DNA from: Aidingimonas halophila
Lineage (GTDB): Bacteria; Pseudomonadota; Gammaproteobacteria; Pseudomonadales; Halomonadaceae
DNA: 64,000 nt
Assembly (NCBI RefSeq): GCF_900106955.1
Contig: NZ_FNNI01000006.1
Location: forward strand, 186,001-250,000
Direction: 5' to 3'
Both the position numbers and the translations under genes were made by a program. The stretch's first letter is position 1. Each line of letters opens with the position of its first letter. Positions 43,935 through 52,913 of this stretch are shown piece by piece. Under the pieces are notes generated by a model, which saw nothing but the letters and a program-made list of their open reading frames with translations, had not been told where the DNA came from and ran no database searches.

Positions 43935-46520
43935 ATGCACGACGAGTATGAGCTATTGAAGGCACAGCAGACTATTCATGAGCTGATCGCCGAGCAGCAT
44001 CCTCTTGAAGAAACTCTCGATGCCATCGCCCACTGGCTGAGCCTGCTGCTTCCCAGTGCCACCATAGTCTTCATGCGCCATGACCCCGACGAAGGCACAT
44101 TGAGCCTGGTACCCAGCAAGCACTTTTCTCAGAGCTATATACAACGGCTCCAAGCCGTGCCAATCGGACCCGGTGTCGCTTCCTTCGGCACATCGGCCTT
44201 CGAACGCCGTATCATCATCACCGAGGACATCACGACCGACCCTCGCTGGGAAGGCTTGCGGGAAGCGGCCATGGCCGAGGGATTTCGCGCCTGCTGGTCA
44301 AGCCCGGTAGTGACTGCCAATGGAGAGCTGTTGGGGACCTTTGACACCTACTACCGTTCTCCTGAAAAGCCTACCGTAGACGACAAGCGCCGACTGCGCC
44401 AAGCGGCGGCGCTGATTGCGCTGGCGTTGATCCGCGACCGTGATATACAGGCACATCGCACGCTATCCGAGTGGCACCACTCGTTGTTCGTCAATCATCC
44501 GGACGGAGTCTATTCGTTCGACCTGGAGGGCCGTTTCCAGAGTGGCAATGCCGCCCTCGAACGAATTACCGGCTACTCCGAAGCCGATATGGTAGGCCTG
44601 CACTTCAACCAATTCATCATCCCCGACTACCGGGACCTGACGCAAGCCGCCTTCGATACCGCATGTCAGGGTGAAGCCATCACCTACGAAACCATGGGCA
44701 CACACGCCTCAGGACACCCTTATTATCTGGAGATCACCAACTTCCCGGTGATCATCGACGGTGACATCGTTGGCGTCTACGGCATCTGCCGCGACATCAC
44801 CGAGCGTAAACAACAAACCGACGAGCTGCGCCTGCTCAAGCGTGGCATTGATGCTAGCCCGAACGGCGTCTTGATGGTGGATGCCTGCAAGCCCGACATG
44901 CCAATTGCCTATGCCAATCCCACGTTCTCGACCATTACCGGCTACAAGCATGAGGAAGTCATTGGCATCAACTGTCGCTTCCTGCAAGGACCCGAAACTG
45001 ACTCCCAGGCTGTCGATGCTATCCGTCGCGGGATACGCACTCAGCGTGATGTTGAAGTGACACTGCTCAACTACCGTAAGGATGGCACGCCGTTTTGGAA
45101 TCAACTGGTGATCAGCCCCGTTTTCGATGACAGAGGGACCTGCACTCACTTTATTGGCATCCAGCAGGATGTTACCCGCCAGAAGGGGCAGGACGCCCGG
45201 ATCGCCTACCAAGCGAGTCACGACTTGCTCACCGGCCTGCCCAATCGTACGGCCTTCGATGCCCGCCTGTCAGAGGCCTTCCATGACAGTCAGCAGCATC
45301 AGAAGCTGCTGGCAGTGATGTATCTCGACATGGATGGCTTCAAGACTCTCAACGATGGCCTGGGTCATCATCTGGGCAACAAGGTGCTGGCCAAGGTGGC
45401 TACACGACTTCACGCGCTGGTGAGCGAAGGGCAAATGCTGGGACGACTGGTAGGTGACGAGTTCGGTCTGCTCCTGACGGGGTGCGATAGCCACGAGCAG
45501 GTCGTCGAGTTGGCAGATCGTATCCTGGAGACATTGGCAATGCCTTTCGAAGTCGATGACCATTGCCTTCATATCAGCGTCAGCATTGGCATCGCCTGTA
45601 ACGACATCACGCTCGATCAACCCCACGAGTTGATGCAGCATGCTGACCTGGCCCTGGAGAAAGCCAAACGGCAAGGGCGCAACACCTGGCAATGGTATCG
45701 GGATCGCGAGGTAGCAAGCATCAAGGACAGTGTACTATTACGACATGACCTGCATACCGCGCTGCACGAAGAGCAATTTGAACTGTACTACCAACCGCTG
45801 GTGGAAACCACGAGCGGACGTGTCTGCGGTGTAGAAGCCCTGGTACGTTGGCACCACCCTAGCCGCGGCTTAATATCACCTTACGAGTTCATATCGTTGG
45901 CCGAGCGCACCGGCCAGATCATCCCATTGGGACGCTGGGTGCTTCGCCAAGCCTGCCTGGAAATGGCACGGTTCCGCACGCAGGAAGAGCGAATATTGCC
46001 GGTCGCCGTGAACATCTCCTCGTTGCAGTTTCACCGCGATGGCTTCCTCGATGAGGTACGCCGAATACTGGAAGAAACGGGCTTACCGCCGAATCAACTG
46101 GAATTGGAAGTCACGGAAAGTGTATTTCTGGACGGCGCATCCCAGGTCATCGACATGATGGAGACACTCAAGGCTATCGGCGTCCGTGTGGCGATCGATG
46201 ATTTCGGGACCGGCTTTTCCAGCCTCAGTTACCTGCGCGACTTACCAACACACAAGGTAAAGCTCGACCGCAGCTTCATTTCCGACACACTATCCGACCA
46301 TCGCAGTGCCGCTATCGTCCAAGGCGTCATCACCATGGCACACCACATGGAGATGATGGTCGTTGCCGAAGGCATTGAAACCGAAGCGCAGCAGCAGGAC
46401 ATGGTCCGCCGACATTGCGACCTGCTACAGGGTTACCGATTTGCAAGGCCCATGCCACTGGCAGAGCTCCGTTCATTGCCGGAACGTCTTCCGGCCAAGG
46501 GGTTCGGACACTCTCTTTGA
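43935..46520 (+). CDS. GAF-PAS-LOV-GGDEF-EAL blue-light-type c-di-GMP phosphodiesterase
   Basis: 861 residues from the ATG behind AGGGAG. Order: GAF (about 15-165), PAS (175-290), LOV (about 297-420), GGDEF (425-590), EAL (605-845). The LOV core is complete: GINCRFLQG with the adduct Cys at about 347, NYRKDGTPFWN and GIQQDVT. The GGDEF motif reads VGDEF, so cyclase activity is doubtful. The EAL domain is intact: VEALVRWHHP, NISSLQF, EVTES, IDDFGTGFSS, KLDRSF, VVAEGIE. I infer light-controlled c-di-GMP hydrolysis. Confidence 0.92.
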   Translation: MHDEYELLKAQQTIHELIAEQHPLEETLDAIAHWLSLLLPSATIVFMRHDPDEGTLSLVPSKHFSQSYIQRLQAVPIGPGVASFGTSAFERRIIITEDITTDPRWEGLREAAMAEGFRACWSSPVVTANGELLGTFDTYYRSPEKPTVDDKRRLRQAAALIALALIRDRDIQAHRTLSEWHHSLFVNHPDGVYSFDLEGRFQSGNAALERITGYSEADMVGLHFNQFIIPDYRDLTQAAFDTACQGEAITYETMGTHASGHPYYLEITNFPVIIDGDIVGVYGICRDITERKQQTDELRLLKRGIDASPNGVLMVDACKPDMPIAYANPTFSTITGYKHEEVIGINCRFLQGPETDSQAVDAIRRGIRTQRDVEVTLLNYRKDGTPFWNQLVISPVFDDRGTCTHFIGIQQDVTRQKGQDARIAYQASHDLLTGLPNRTAFDARLSEAFHDSQQHQKLLAVMYLDMDGFKTLNDGLGHHLGNKVLAKVATRLHALVSEGQMLGRLVGDEFGLLLTGCDSHEQVVELADRILETLAMPFEVDDHCLHISVSIGIACNDITLDQPHELMQHADLALEKAKRQGRNTWQWYRDREVASIKDSVLLRHDLHTALHEEQFELYYQPLVETTSGRVCGVEALVRWHHPSRGLISPYEFISLAERTGQIIPLGRWVLRQACLEMARFRTQEERILPVAVNISSLQFHRDGFLDEVRRILEETGLPPNQLELEVTESVFLDGASQVIDMMETLKAIGVRVAIDDFGTGFSSLSYLRDLPTHKVKLDRSFISDTLSDHRSAAIVQGVITMAHHMEMMVVAEGIETEAQQQDMVRRHCDLLQGYRFARPMPLAELRSLPERLPAKGFGHSL

Positions 46521-46631
46521 ATACTCCTCTTCCTTGAGCGTTCCCCCCACAGAATGTTCATGTCGATGGGAACAGTCGCACAGTGGCAGGAAGCTTGAGC
46601 GAATGATGACCAGTAACTCTCAACGCATCGC

Positions 46632-47000
46632 TCAATCCGGCGATGTATCAGCGCGCTGCACTTCCTGTATTCGCTCATACAGCTTCCGAGCACTCTCGAT
46701 CGCCACTACCTCGTGTTGATCCAGTTCCAACACCGGCCCGGAACGGCGATGACCGGCATCGGTCACCTCCTGGAACGCCATGGCATAGCGGTTCATCAAG
46801 TGCTCGAGATTCATCATGATCATGGTGATCTCGAGCTCGAACTCCATCACCTGGTTTTCCAGCCGCCTCCGCTCCGCCGAGTCGTCCGCCGCCTCGAGCA
46901 TCGACTTGAGCGTGTTGTTGACGACACGCTCCGTCGCTTTGACCTTGGGGAGGATGTCATCAAGGATGTCGCGGGGGGTGATCTGCATAGACTGTGGCAT
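46632..47000 (-). CDS. Small helical hypothetical protein beside the flagellin-glycosylation gene
   Basis: 122 residues, almost all alpha-helical with heptad-like spacing (RRLENQVMEFELEITMIMMN, NLEHLMNRYAMAFQEV). AAAGG precedes the ATG. It starts 45 bp after the stop of the large OGT-type gene and probably shares its transcript. A flagellar chaperone or accessory role is possible by context (FliT-like size), but no motif supports it. Confidence 0.5.
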   Translation of the reverse strand: MPQSMQITPRDILDDILPKVKATERVVNNTLKSMLEAADDSAERRRLENQVMEFELEITMIMMNLEHLMNRYAMAFQEVTDAGHRRSGPVLELDQHEVVAIESARKLYERIQEVQRADTSPD

Positions 47001-47045
47001 TAAGAACCTTTATTGCCGACTCAAAAGGACGTCGCACTCAGACTA

Positions 47046-50000
47046 TCAAGAAGGAACCATCGAGTACTCTTCCCACAATGCTTGAACCTGCTCGATATCT
47101 ACATCCTCAGCAACCTTGAACACCGCAGCAGTTTGAACACGATCAACGATTTCAAGAAACTCCAGCGCTACATGGTAACTATTTCTATTCCAGAAATCAT
47201 GGACGAATATCCGCGCCTTACTCGGATCATCATGATTTTCCAGAATATGACGAATCGATGATAATATGCATGCGACACGGAACCGCCCATCAACAAGAAT
47301 TAAATCAAAAGCTTCCTTATATTCATGAATCGCCAGGCTATAGCCTGGAAACTTGTCTTTCTTATACAAGGATACTGGATAACCCCATTCTTTTGTTGGA
47401 CCGATATCGACAACACTAATCTGACATGCGTCACCCAGCTTTCTGGACAGGCCATTTACCCACGTAGAATCACTTTCTACACCATATACGGTCAGCCCTT
47501 GTTCAGCTGCCCATACGGTTGACCCTCCAGAGCCAAATTCAAAATAGGTTCTTGAATCACGCAACATCCAATGAAACAGATCACCTTCAGCCTCAGACAT
47601 ATGAGGTCTTTTTGGAACAATGATCTCATTTTTCGGAAGATTATCGTTCTTATTCTCAACTCCCCACCAACCAATACTTATTCCAATAAATTTTCCGAGA
47701 TCACGACGAGCATTATCTGACTCAATATCAATTTCCAGGAAATTCCCGGATCCTTCAAATAGCGCTCTAACACTCTTGAAATGGTTTTCAATCCAGCGCT
47801 TCAACTCATCCTGATCACCATTCCCCACGGGTAATCCAGGTATATCTGATGACTCAATTCGAGCACCTAAATCCCCCCAACGCATGATACTAGCTACAGT
47901 TTTATCGGGATCACGATAATTTAGTATAAAAAGACAATCAGGATGATGCTGACGTATCTTCTCTATGACGGAAATATCTAGCTGAGGCCAAAAGTTCAAA
48001 CCCTGAGATGGTATACACACATCGCCTTGTGTAATCGCATCATAATGACTCAGGTAATACCATGGGTCATCGTGGCTCTCAAGACCAAGGTACATCAGCT
48101 CACCGACATATCCTTCTTTAACTTTCCAGTGTGCCGAACGGTAACCGCTTTCTTCCAAGGCCTTTTGTAAAGTCGATGTTCCTGACTTTGGAAAGCCAAC
48201 TACAAAAACTTTTCTTTTCTTCCCCCGTTGTGAACTGGAAGGAGATGTTACAGCTTGGCCCCCAAGCAGACCTTCATCGACCAGATAATGCTCAGCTAAC
48301 GTTTCATCAGAATTCAGAATCAATTCATGCGTCAAGTCCTTCACTTGATAGACCGTATGAAGAATGAATGCCAGCTTCATTCGTCGATTATCATCAAGCA
48401 TTGCCACGCGCTGTCGATTGGGCAGCAACAGCACGTCGGCATGTGTCAACTCTGTAGACTGGTATCGGATCAGATCGTCTCGCGCAGGGAGATGACTCTT
48501 GTGCTGAAGGTTATGAAGACGATAGAAACGGAAGCCGTTCTGCCGGGCCCATTCAGTCACTCTATCGAGAGTGACTTGAGACGCATGTGTCGGCTGGAAA
48601 GCGACACGCACCTGTATCAATAGCGTATCCTTCAAGGCCGCTTTGCCGTTCTCGAGTATCGTTCCGGTATCACAGCGATCATCCAGAACTAACCAATCCA
48701 GCGATGGCAGCCCCTCTATACTATCAAGCGCAATGGTATTCAGCGGCAATTTCGCCAATACCTTGGCGCCTTGAGCTTGCTCATCCGACAGGTTTTCCGA
48801 GGGCAGCGGCGGCAGTGATGCTGTCATCGAAGGGTCAAGACACGTGTAGAGCGTGGCCGGTTGTCCGTCGCCCAACGAGGTATTAGGATAATGGTGTACG
48901 CGCTCATGTTGGATCAAGGAGTGCTGCAAGGCCTCACTACGAGGGTCAAAGGTAATGACCTCGAACGCATTGAGTGACAACATCTGCTGCGTCGCGGCAT
49001 GGTTCAGCAATTCGCCACCATTGTCGATGGCGATGATCTTGCCCTCGAACTGGAAGCGGAATCCAGAACTCTCCGTGTCGGCTGCATCATCACGCGTCGG
49101 TTCGATATGAACAGGGGTATCCTCATCTTCGAACCAGGCTTGCCCTTCCTTGTTGAAGGTCAATGCCGCCGGTGCCTTATCATCGCAATAGCGCTGCCAG
49201 ATCGCGCGCATGGCCGTCGTAAAATGCTTGGCGAAACGCGGGCCATCGCACACCGGCGATTTAGTCAGTACCTCACGCAGATGCTGACGTATGGTCGATA
49301 GGCTATCCAGGTCACCGGCCAGTTCCAGTACCCGCTCCCGGTACTCATCCCAACTGTTCGTCACCAATTCCGGCATGCCGGCGTTGACGAGGTGGGTGGC
49401 ACTATGACGGCCGGCAAAGGTCGGCCCCGGCATGGTGACGACGGGCACGCCCATCAATAATGCCTCACAGGTCGTCAGTCCGCCGGAGTAGGGCCAAGGG
49501 TCCAATGAGATATCGACTTGATTATAGGATTCCAATAATTCCTTATGCTTCTTCGGTCCTTCCAGCAGGATACGCTCTCGACCGATGCCATGGGACTCGA
49601 GATATTGATAAATCCATTCACAATAGCTTTCGTTAGTGTACTGACCACCTATCATATAAAGACGAGACTCAGGAACCTCTTTCATCAGCCTCGCCCACTC
49701 AGATAATAATGGCTCGTTAATTTTCGCTGGATTATTGAAGCAACCAAACGTCAAAAAACCATTAGTCAACACAGGGAGAGCGCTGACCTCAGGTGCATAA
49801 TAAGGTGGCAGATAACATATATAATCGTCTGGAAGGCGAATCAGTTTCTCGAAATAGTATTCATCAGATCCATCAGGCGTTTCAACGAAATCACTGACCA
49901 AGTAATCAAAAGACTCAAGGCCAACAGTATTAAATAAACCTCCCACCCACTTCACAATCAATGGCGCTGGCTCTCGTGCCACAGCCATCAGGCGATTTCC

Positions 50001-51101
50001 CGATGTGTGGCCTGTCATATCAATCAATATGTCGATACTATCATCAACGATTTTATCGGCTAGCGCTTCATCCTGAAGATGAGGAACATCATGCCACTCA
50101 TCAACAACCGCTTTTATCTTTTTACCAAGGTAATCATTGGCTAGGCGGTCAGCGTAGGCAATGAGCTCAAAATCTCGCTTATCTACATTTTCTAAACATG
50201 AAGTAATCATTTGCCCGACTGGATGTGACCGTAAACCACTGGAAACGAGACCTATCTTTAACCGTTTACTGACGGACTTTGTGGTAGCAGCTCTTGTTAA
50301 ATCATCATTACGCGAATAATGTTCATGCCACGATGCAGCCATGCGGTAAAACGACTCAGCATCATGCGCCGGGTTGTAGTGAGCAGTAAAAAAATAATTC
50401 GAGAAAGGCAGATGATATCCTGGCGCCAGCTTCATGGCCTTTTGGTACTCGTCTTCTGCCTCAGAAAAACGCCCCATTGTGCCGTATAGGTTTGCCAGAT
50501 TGCTACGTCCGCCAGCGTGGTTTGGATGCTCATATACTAGAGACTCAAGAAGTCGCAACCCTTCGTCATATTGACGCTTCCCGATTAGGGTATTCGCTTT
50601 CCGAAGCTTGGATAGTGCTGAATCCGGCTCAGCCTCCATCGCTATATCAAGATGCTCAATCGACGCTTCATGTTGATCTTTGGCTTTATAGATATCGGCA
50701 ATACGAATATTCGCCTGATAATCATCGGGCCGGATCCGTAAGGCTTCCCTCAAATGATGTAACGCGTTGTCGTACTGTCCGAGCTTTTGATACGTCTTGG
50801 CCAGATTGCTGTGCGCTTCATGGTCTTCAGGCTGGATGTCGAGCGCTTTTTTCAATGGCTCAATTGCCTTATCGGGATCACCGCCTTCCATCAGCGTCGT
50901 ACCCAATGCCTTCCAGCCAAACAGAGCACCGGGATAACGATCGACGATATCTTCGGCAACCGATAGTGCACTCGGCAATTCACGACGTTCATAATACGCC
51001 AGGAACGTATTAGCCCGCTCTCGATAGGAGGATGCTGCCGTTCGTTGGTTGCGACGACCACGCTGCTGATATGCCGATCGACGTTGCCGCTTTGAACTCA
51101 T
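47046..51101 (-). CDS. TPR-OGT glycosyltransferase fused to FkbM-like, sulfotransferase and methyltransferase domains
   Basis: 1351 residues. TPR repeats (about 45-235) lead to a GT41/SPINDLY-type O-GlcNAc transferase (about 280-640: IGLVSSGLRSHPVG, FNNPAKINE, DPWPYSGGLTTCEALLMGVP, FAGRHSATHL). Next is a FkbM-like region (about 680-930), a PAPS sulfotransferase (about 963-1150, P-loop GFPKSGTSTLQKAL, 3'-phosphate region FILNYRDPDKTVAS) and a class I methyltransferase-like end (FEFGSGGST). GAGGA precedes the ATG. It follows a flagellin, so flagellin O-glycosylation with sulfate/methyl decoration is inferred. The coding DNA is AT-rich for this window, suggesting transfer. Confidence 0.85.
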   Translation of the reverse strand: MSSKRQRRSAYQQRGRRNQRTAASSYRERANTFLAYYERRELPSALSVAEDIVDRYPGALFGWKALGTTLMEGGDPDKAIEPLKKALDIQPEDHEAHSNLAKTYQKLGQYDNALHHLREALRIRPDDYQANIRIADIYKAKDQHEASIEHLDIAMEAEPDSALSKLRKANTLIGKRQYDEGLRLLESLVYEHPNHAGGRSNLANLYGTMGRFSEAEDEYQKAMKLAPGYHLPFSNYFFTAHYNPAHDAESFYRMAASWHEHYSRNDDLTRAATTKSVSKRLKIGLVSSGLRSHPVGQMITSCLENVDKRDFELIAYADRLANDYLGKKIKAVVDEWHDVPHLQDEALADKIVDDSIDILIDMTGHTSGNRLMAVAREPAPLIVKWVGGLFNTVGLESFDYLVSDFVETPDGSDEYYFEKLIRLPDDYICYLPPYYAPEVSALPVLTNGFLTFGCFNNPAKINEPLLSEWARLMKEVPESRLYMIGGQYTNESYCEWIYQYLESHGIGRERILLEGPKKHKELLESYNQVDISLDPWPYSGGLTTCEALLMGVPVVTMPGPTFAGRHSATHLVNAGMPELVTNSWDEYRERVLELAGDLDSLSTIRQHLREVLTKSPVCDGPRFAKHFTTAMRAIWQRYCDDKAPAALTFNKEGQAWFEDEDTPVHIEPTRDDAADTESSGFRFQFEGKIIAIDNGGELLNHAATQQMLSLNAFEVITFDPRSEALQHSLIQHERVHHYPNTSLGDGQPATLYTCLDPSMTASLPPLPSENLSDEQAQGAKVLAKLPLNTIALDSIEGLPSLDWLVLDDRCDTGTILENGKAALKDTLLIQVRVAFQPTHASQVTLDRVTEWARQNGFRFYRLHNLQHKSHLPARDDLIRYQSTELTHADVLLLPNRQRVAMLDDNRRMKLAFILHTVYQVKDLTHELILNSDETLAEHYLVDEGLLGGQAVTSPSSSQRGKKRKVFVVGFPKSGTSTLQKALEESGYRSAHWKVKEGYVGELMYLGLESHDDPWYYLSHYDAITQGDVCIPSQGLNFWPQLDISVIEKIRQHHPDCLFILNYRDPDKTVASIMRWGDLGARIESSDIPGLPVGNGDQDELKRWIENHFKSVRALFEGSGNFLEIDIESDNARRDLGKFIGISIGWWGVENKNDNLPKNEIIVPKRPHMSEAEGDLFHWMLRDSRTYFEFGSGGSTVWAAEQGLTVYGVESDSTWVNGLSRKLGDACQISVVDIGPTKEWGYPVSLYKKDKFPGYSLAIHEYKEAFDLILVDGRFRVACILSSIRHILENHDDPSKARIFVHDFWNRNSYHVALEFLEIVDRVQTAAVFKVAEDVDIEQVQALWEEYSMVPS

Positions 51102-51242
51102 GCTTCCATCCTCTCTTATCCCGAATACACTTTGCCAATGTACCCTGTCCAACCAGTCGCCGGTGAGTCGAAAAACATGGGGGTTACCCCCTATTTTCGT
51201 GAATGCACTGAGATATCAGGCAAGTTTTCCCGGCGAATAAAG

Positions 51243-51269
51243 AAAGGGTGGCGCTGAACGCCACCCTTT
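51243..51269 (-). terminator. Rho-independent terminator after the short flagellin
   Basis: AAAGGGTGGCG and CGCCACCCTTT form a perfect 11-bp stem with a 5-nt loop, followed on the minus strand by CTTTATT. It lies 47 bp past the flagellin stop and separates it from the glycosyltransferase gene. Confidence 0.9.
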
Positions 51270-51315
51270 GATGTCATCACAACTGATGACGGTGTTACCT
51301 CGGTCTTTGTTGGTA

Positions 51316-52500
51316 TTACCCCAGCAGAGACAGGGCGTTCTGCGGGATCTGGTTGGCCTGCGCCAGTACCGATGTACCCGCCTGCTGGAGGATCTGTCCC
51401 CGCGTCATCTCGGAGACTTCGGTGGCATAATCGGCATCCTCGATCCGTGAACGGGCATCAGAGAGGTTGGTTTCGTTGGTTGCCAGGTTGTTGATGGCCG
51501 AATCGAAGCGGTTCTGGACTGCACCCAGCTCGGACCGCAGGCTATCGACCTGACTCAAGGCACTATCCAGGGTTTCCAGAGGATCTTCCGTGGGTTCCAC
51601 TGACAAGCGGGAAAGATCATCAGTGTTCGACAAACTATCGAAATTAGCAGTGCCGCTTCCGTTGACAGTGGCTTCGTCGGGATTCAACGACATATAAGCC
51701 GTAACATCAGTGCTATCTGAATCAATATCGATACCCTGCGCTTGCAGATCCTCGATCTCATCAGAAGTCATCTCACTACCGTCGAAGCTAACCTTGGCAT
51801 ACAAGTCGCCATTGGCATCTGAATAAATAGTTTCTTCACTCGCAGCAGCAGAGGCGGATGCGAGACCGAAATCCGTACCATCCATTGCTGTAACGGTGCC
51901 AACGTCGCTGACATCCTCATCGCTCAGGAACTCATCGACAGTGGCGGTATCAGCGGCTTCTACATCACGCGGTCCATCGACATTAAAGTCAGTCAGACCG
52001 AGCGTTTCGGCACTGATTTCCTCCAGATTGATGCTGATGGACTCGCCATCGTTGGCGCCAACCTGAATTTCAAGGCTATCTCCCTCGGAGAGAACTTTTA
52101 CACCGTTGAAATCGGTCTCTTCGGAGATGCGGTCGATCTCGCTCAGACGCTGGCCGATCTCGTCCTGGATGGACTGCAAATCTTCCTCGGAGTTAGTGCC
52201 GTTTTCCGCCTGAACGGTCAGTTCACGAACGCGCTGCAGGTTGTCGTTGACCTGATTCAGGGCACCTTCGGTGGTCTGGGCGACGGAGATACCGTCGTTG
52301 GCGTTACGCTGCGCCTGGCCCAGGCCAGTGATCTGGCTGCTCATGCGGTTGGCGATCGCCTGACCCGCGGCGTCGTCGGCGGCGCTGTTGATACGCAGAC
52401 CAGAGGACAGACGCTCCATCGCTGTCGTCTGCACGTCACTGGAGTTGCTGAGGTTCTGCTGCGCGATTTGCGCGGTAATGTTCGTATTGATCACAGACAT
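51316..52500 (-). CDS. fliC: Flagellin, 394 aa
   Basis: The N-terminal D0/D1 part (MSVINTNITAQIAQQNLSNS, SGLRINSAADDAAGQAIANR) and C-terminal D1/D0 part (NLSDARSRIEDADYATEVSE, NQIPQNALSLLG) are textbook. The central 180-320 region is short, acidic and variable. AAGGA precedes the ATG and a sigma-28 promoter lies about 100 bp upstream. The product is exported through the flagellar type III system and forms the filament. A terminator follows, then a gene for an OGT-type glycosyltransferase likely to modify it. A second, larger flagellin is upstream. Confidence 0.96.
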   Translation of the reverse strand: MSVINTNITAQIAQQNLSNSSDVQTTAMERLSSGLRINSAADDAAGQAIANRMSSQITGLGQAQRNANDGISVAQTTEGALNQVNDNLQRVRELTVQAENGTNSEEDLQSIQDEIGQRLSEIDRISEETDFNGVKVLSEGDSLEIQVGANDGESISINLEEISAETLGLTDFNVDGPRDVEAADTATVDEFLSDEDVSDVGTVTAMDGTDFGLASASAAASEETIYSDANGDLYAKVSFDGSEMTSDEIEDLQAQGIDIDSDSTDVTAYMSLNPDEATVNGSGTANFDSLSNTDDLSRLSVEPTEDPLETLDSALSQVDSLRSELGAVQNRFDSAINNLATNETNLSDARSRIEDADYATEVSEMTRGQILQQAGTSVLAQANQIPQNALSLLG

Positions 52501-52601
52501 GATGATGTCCTTCCTCTCATTTGGTTTGGCTCCACTGGCGGACCTCGGTGGTGAAACCATTCCCGGGTCTGCCTCAACGGCGCCGTTGGCCGTTACCCCT
52601 G

Positions 52602-52628
52602 TTATCGGAAGGGGGTGGGAAAGCTTTA
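52602..52628 (-). promoter_or_regulatory. Sigma-28 (FliA) promoter of the 394-aa flagellin
   Basis: Minus strand TAAAGCTT-N11-TCCGATAA, compared with consensus TAAAGTTT-N11-GCCGATAA (14 of 16). It lies about 100 bp before the ATG. The leader also contains a GGC/GCC hairpin near 52580. Confidence 0.88.
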
Positions 52629-52667
52629 GGGTGGATTTGAAATTTTTTGCGGGAATGTTGTCACTAT

Positions 52668-52710
52668 GGCAGGGCTGGCGCCCTGTATCGCGGCTAAAGC
52701 CGCTCCTACA
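52668..52710 (+). repeat. REP-like element, copy B
   Basis: GCAGGGCTGGCGCCCTG, then ATCGCGGCTAAAGCCGCT and CCTACA: two small palindromes with the conserved CTCCTACA end. No inverted tail. Confidence 0.8.
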
Positions 52711-52782
52711 ACACCATAAAGCCCTTATGCATCAATGATATGGCTCGATTGGTGCGTTCTGGCATTCGGTAAGTGGCGAGTC

Positions 52783-52877
52783 GCAGGGCTGGCGCTCTGC
52801 ATCGCGGCTGAAACCGCTTCACAAAACCCCGAAACCTTGAGGAATCAGGAAGGTGGGAGAGATTATAGTCGTAATGG
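52783..52877 (+). repeat. REP/BIME element, copy C
   Basis: Head GCAGGGCTGGCGCTCTGC plus ATCGCGGCTGAAACCGCT, linker AACCCCGAAACCTTGAGGAA, and a tail ending ATTATAGTCGTAATGG. The tail is a divergent inverted copy of the head, so this is a full head-tail unit. It lies between the two flagellin genes. Confidence 0.75.
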
Positions 52878-52913
52878 GTCGTCAGGCGCCCCGGCGGTGC
52901 TATATTGGTGAGC

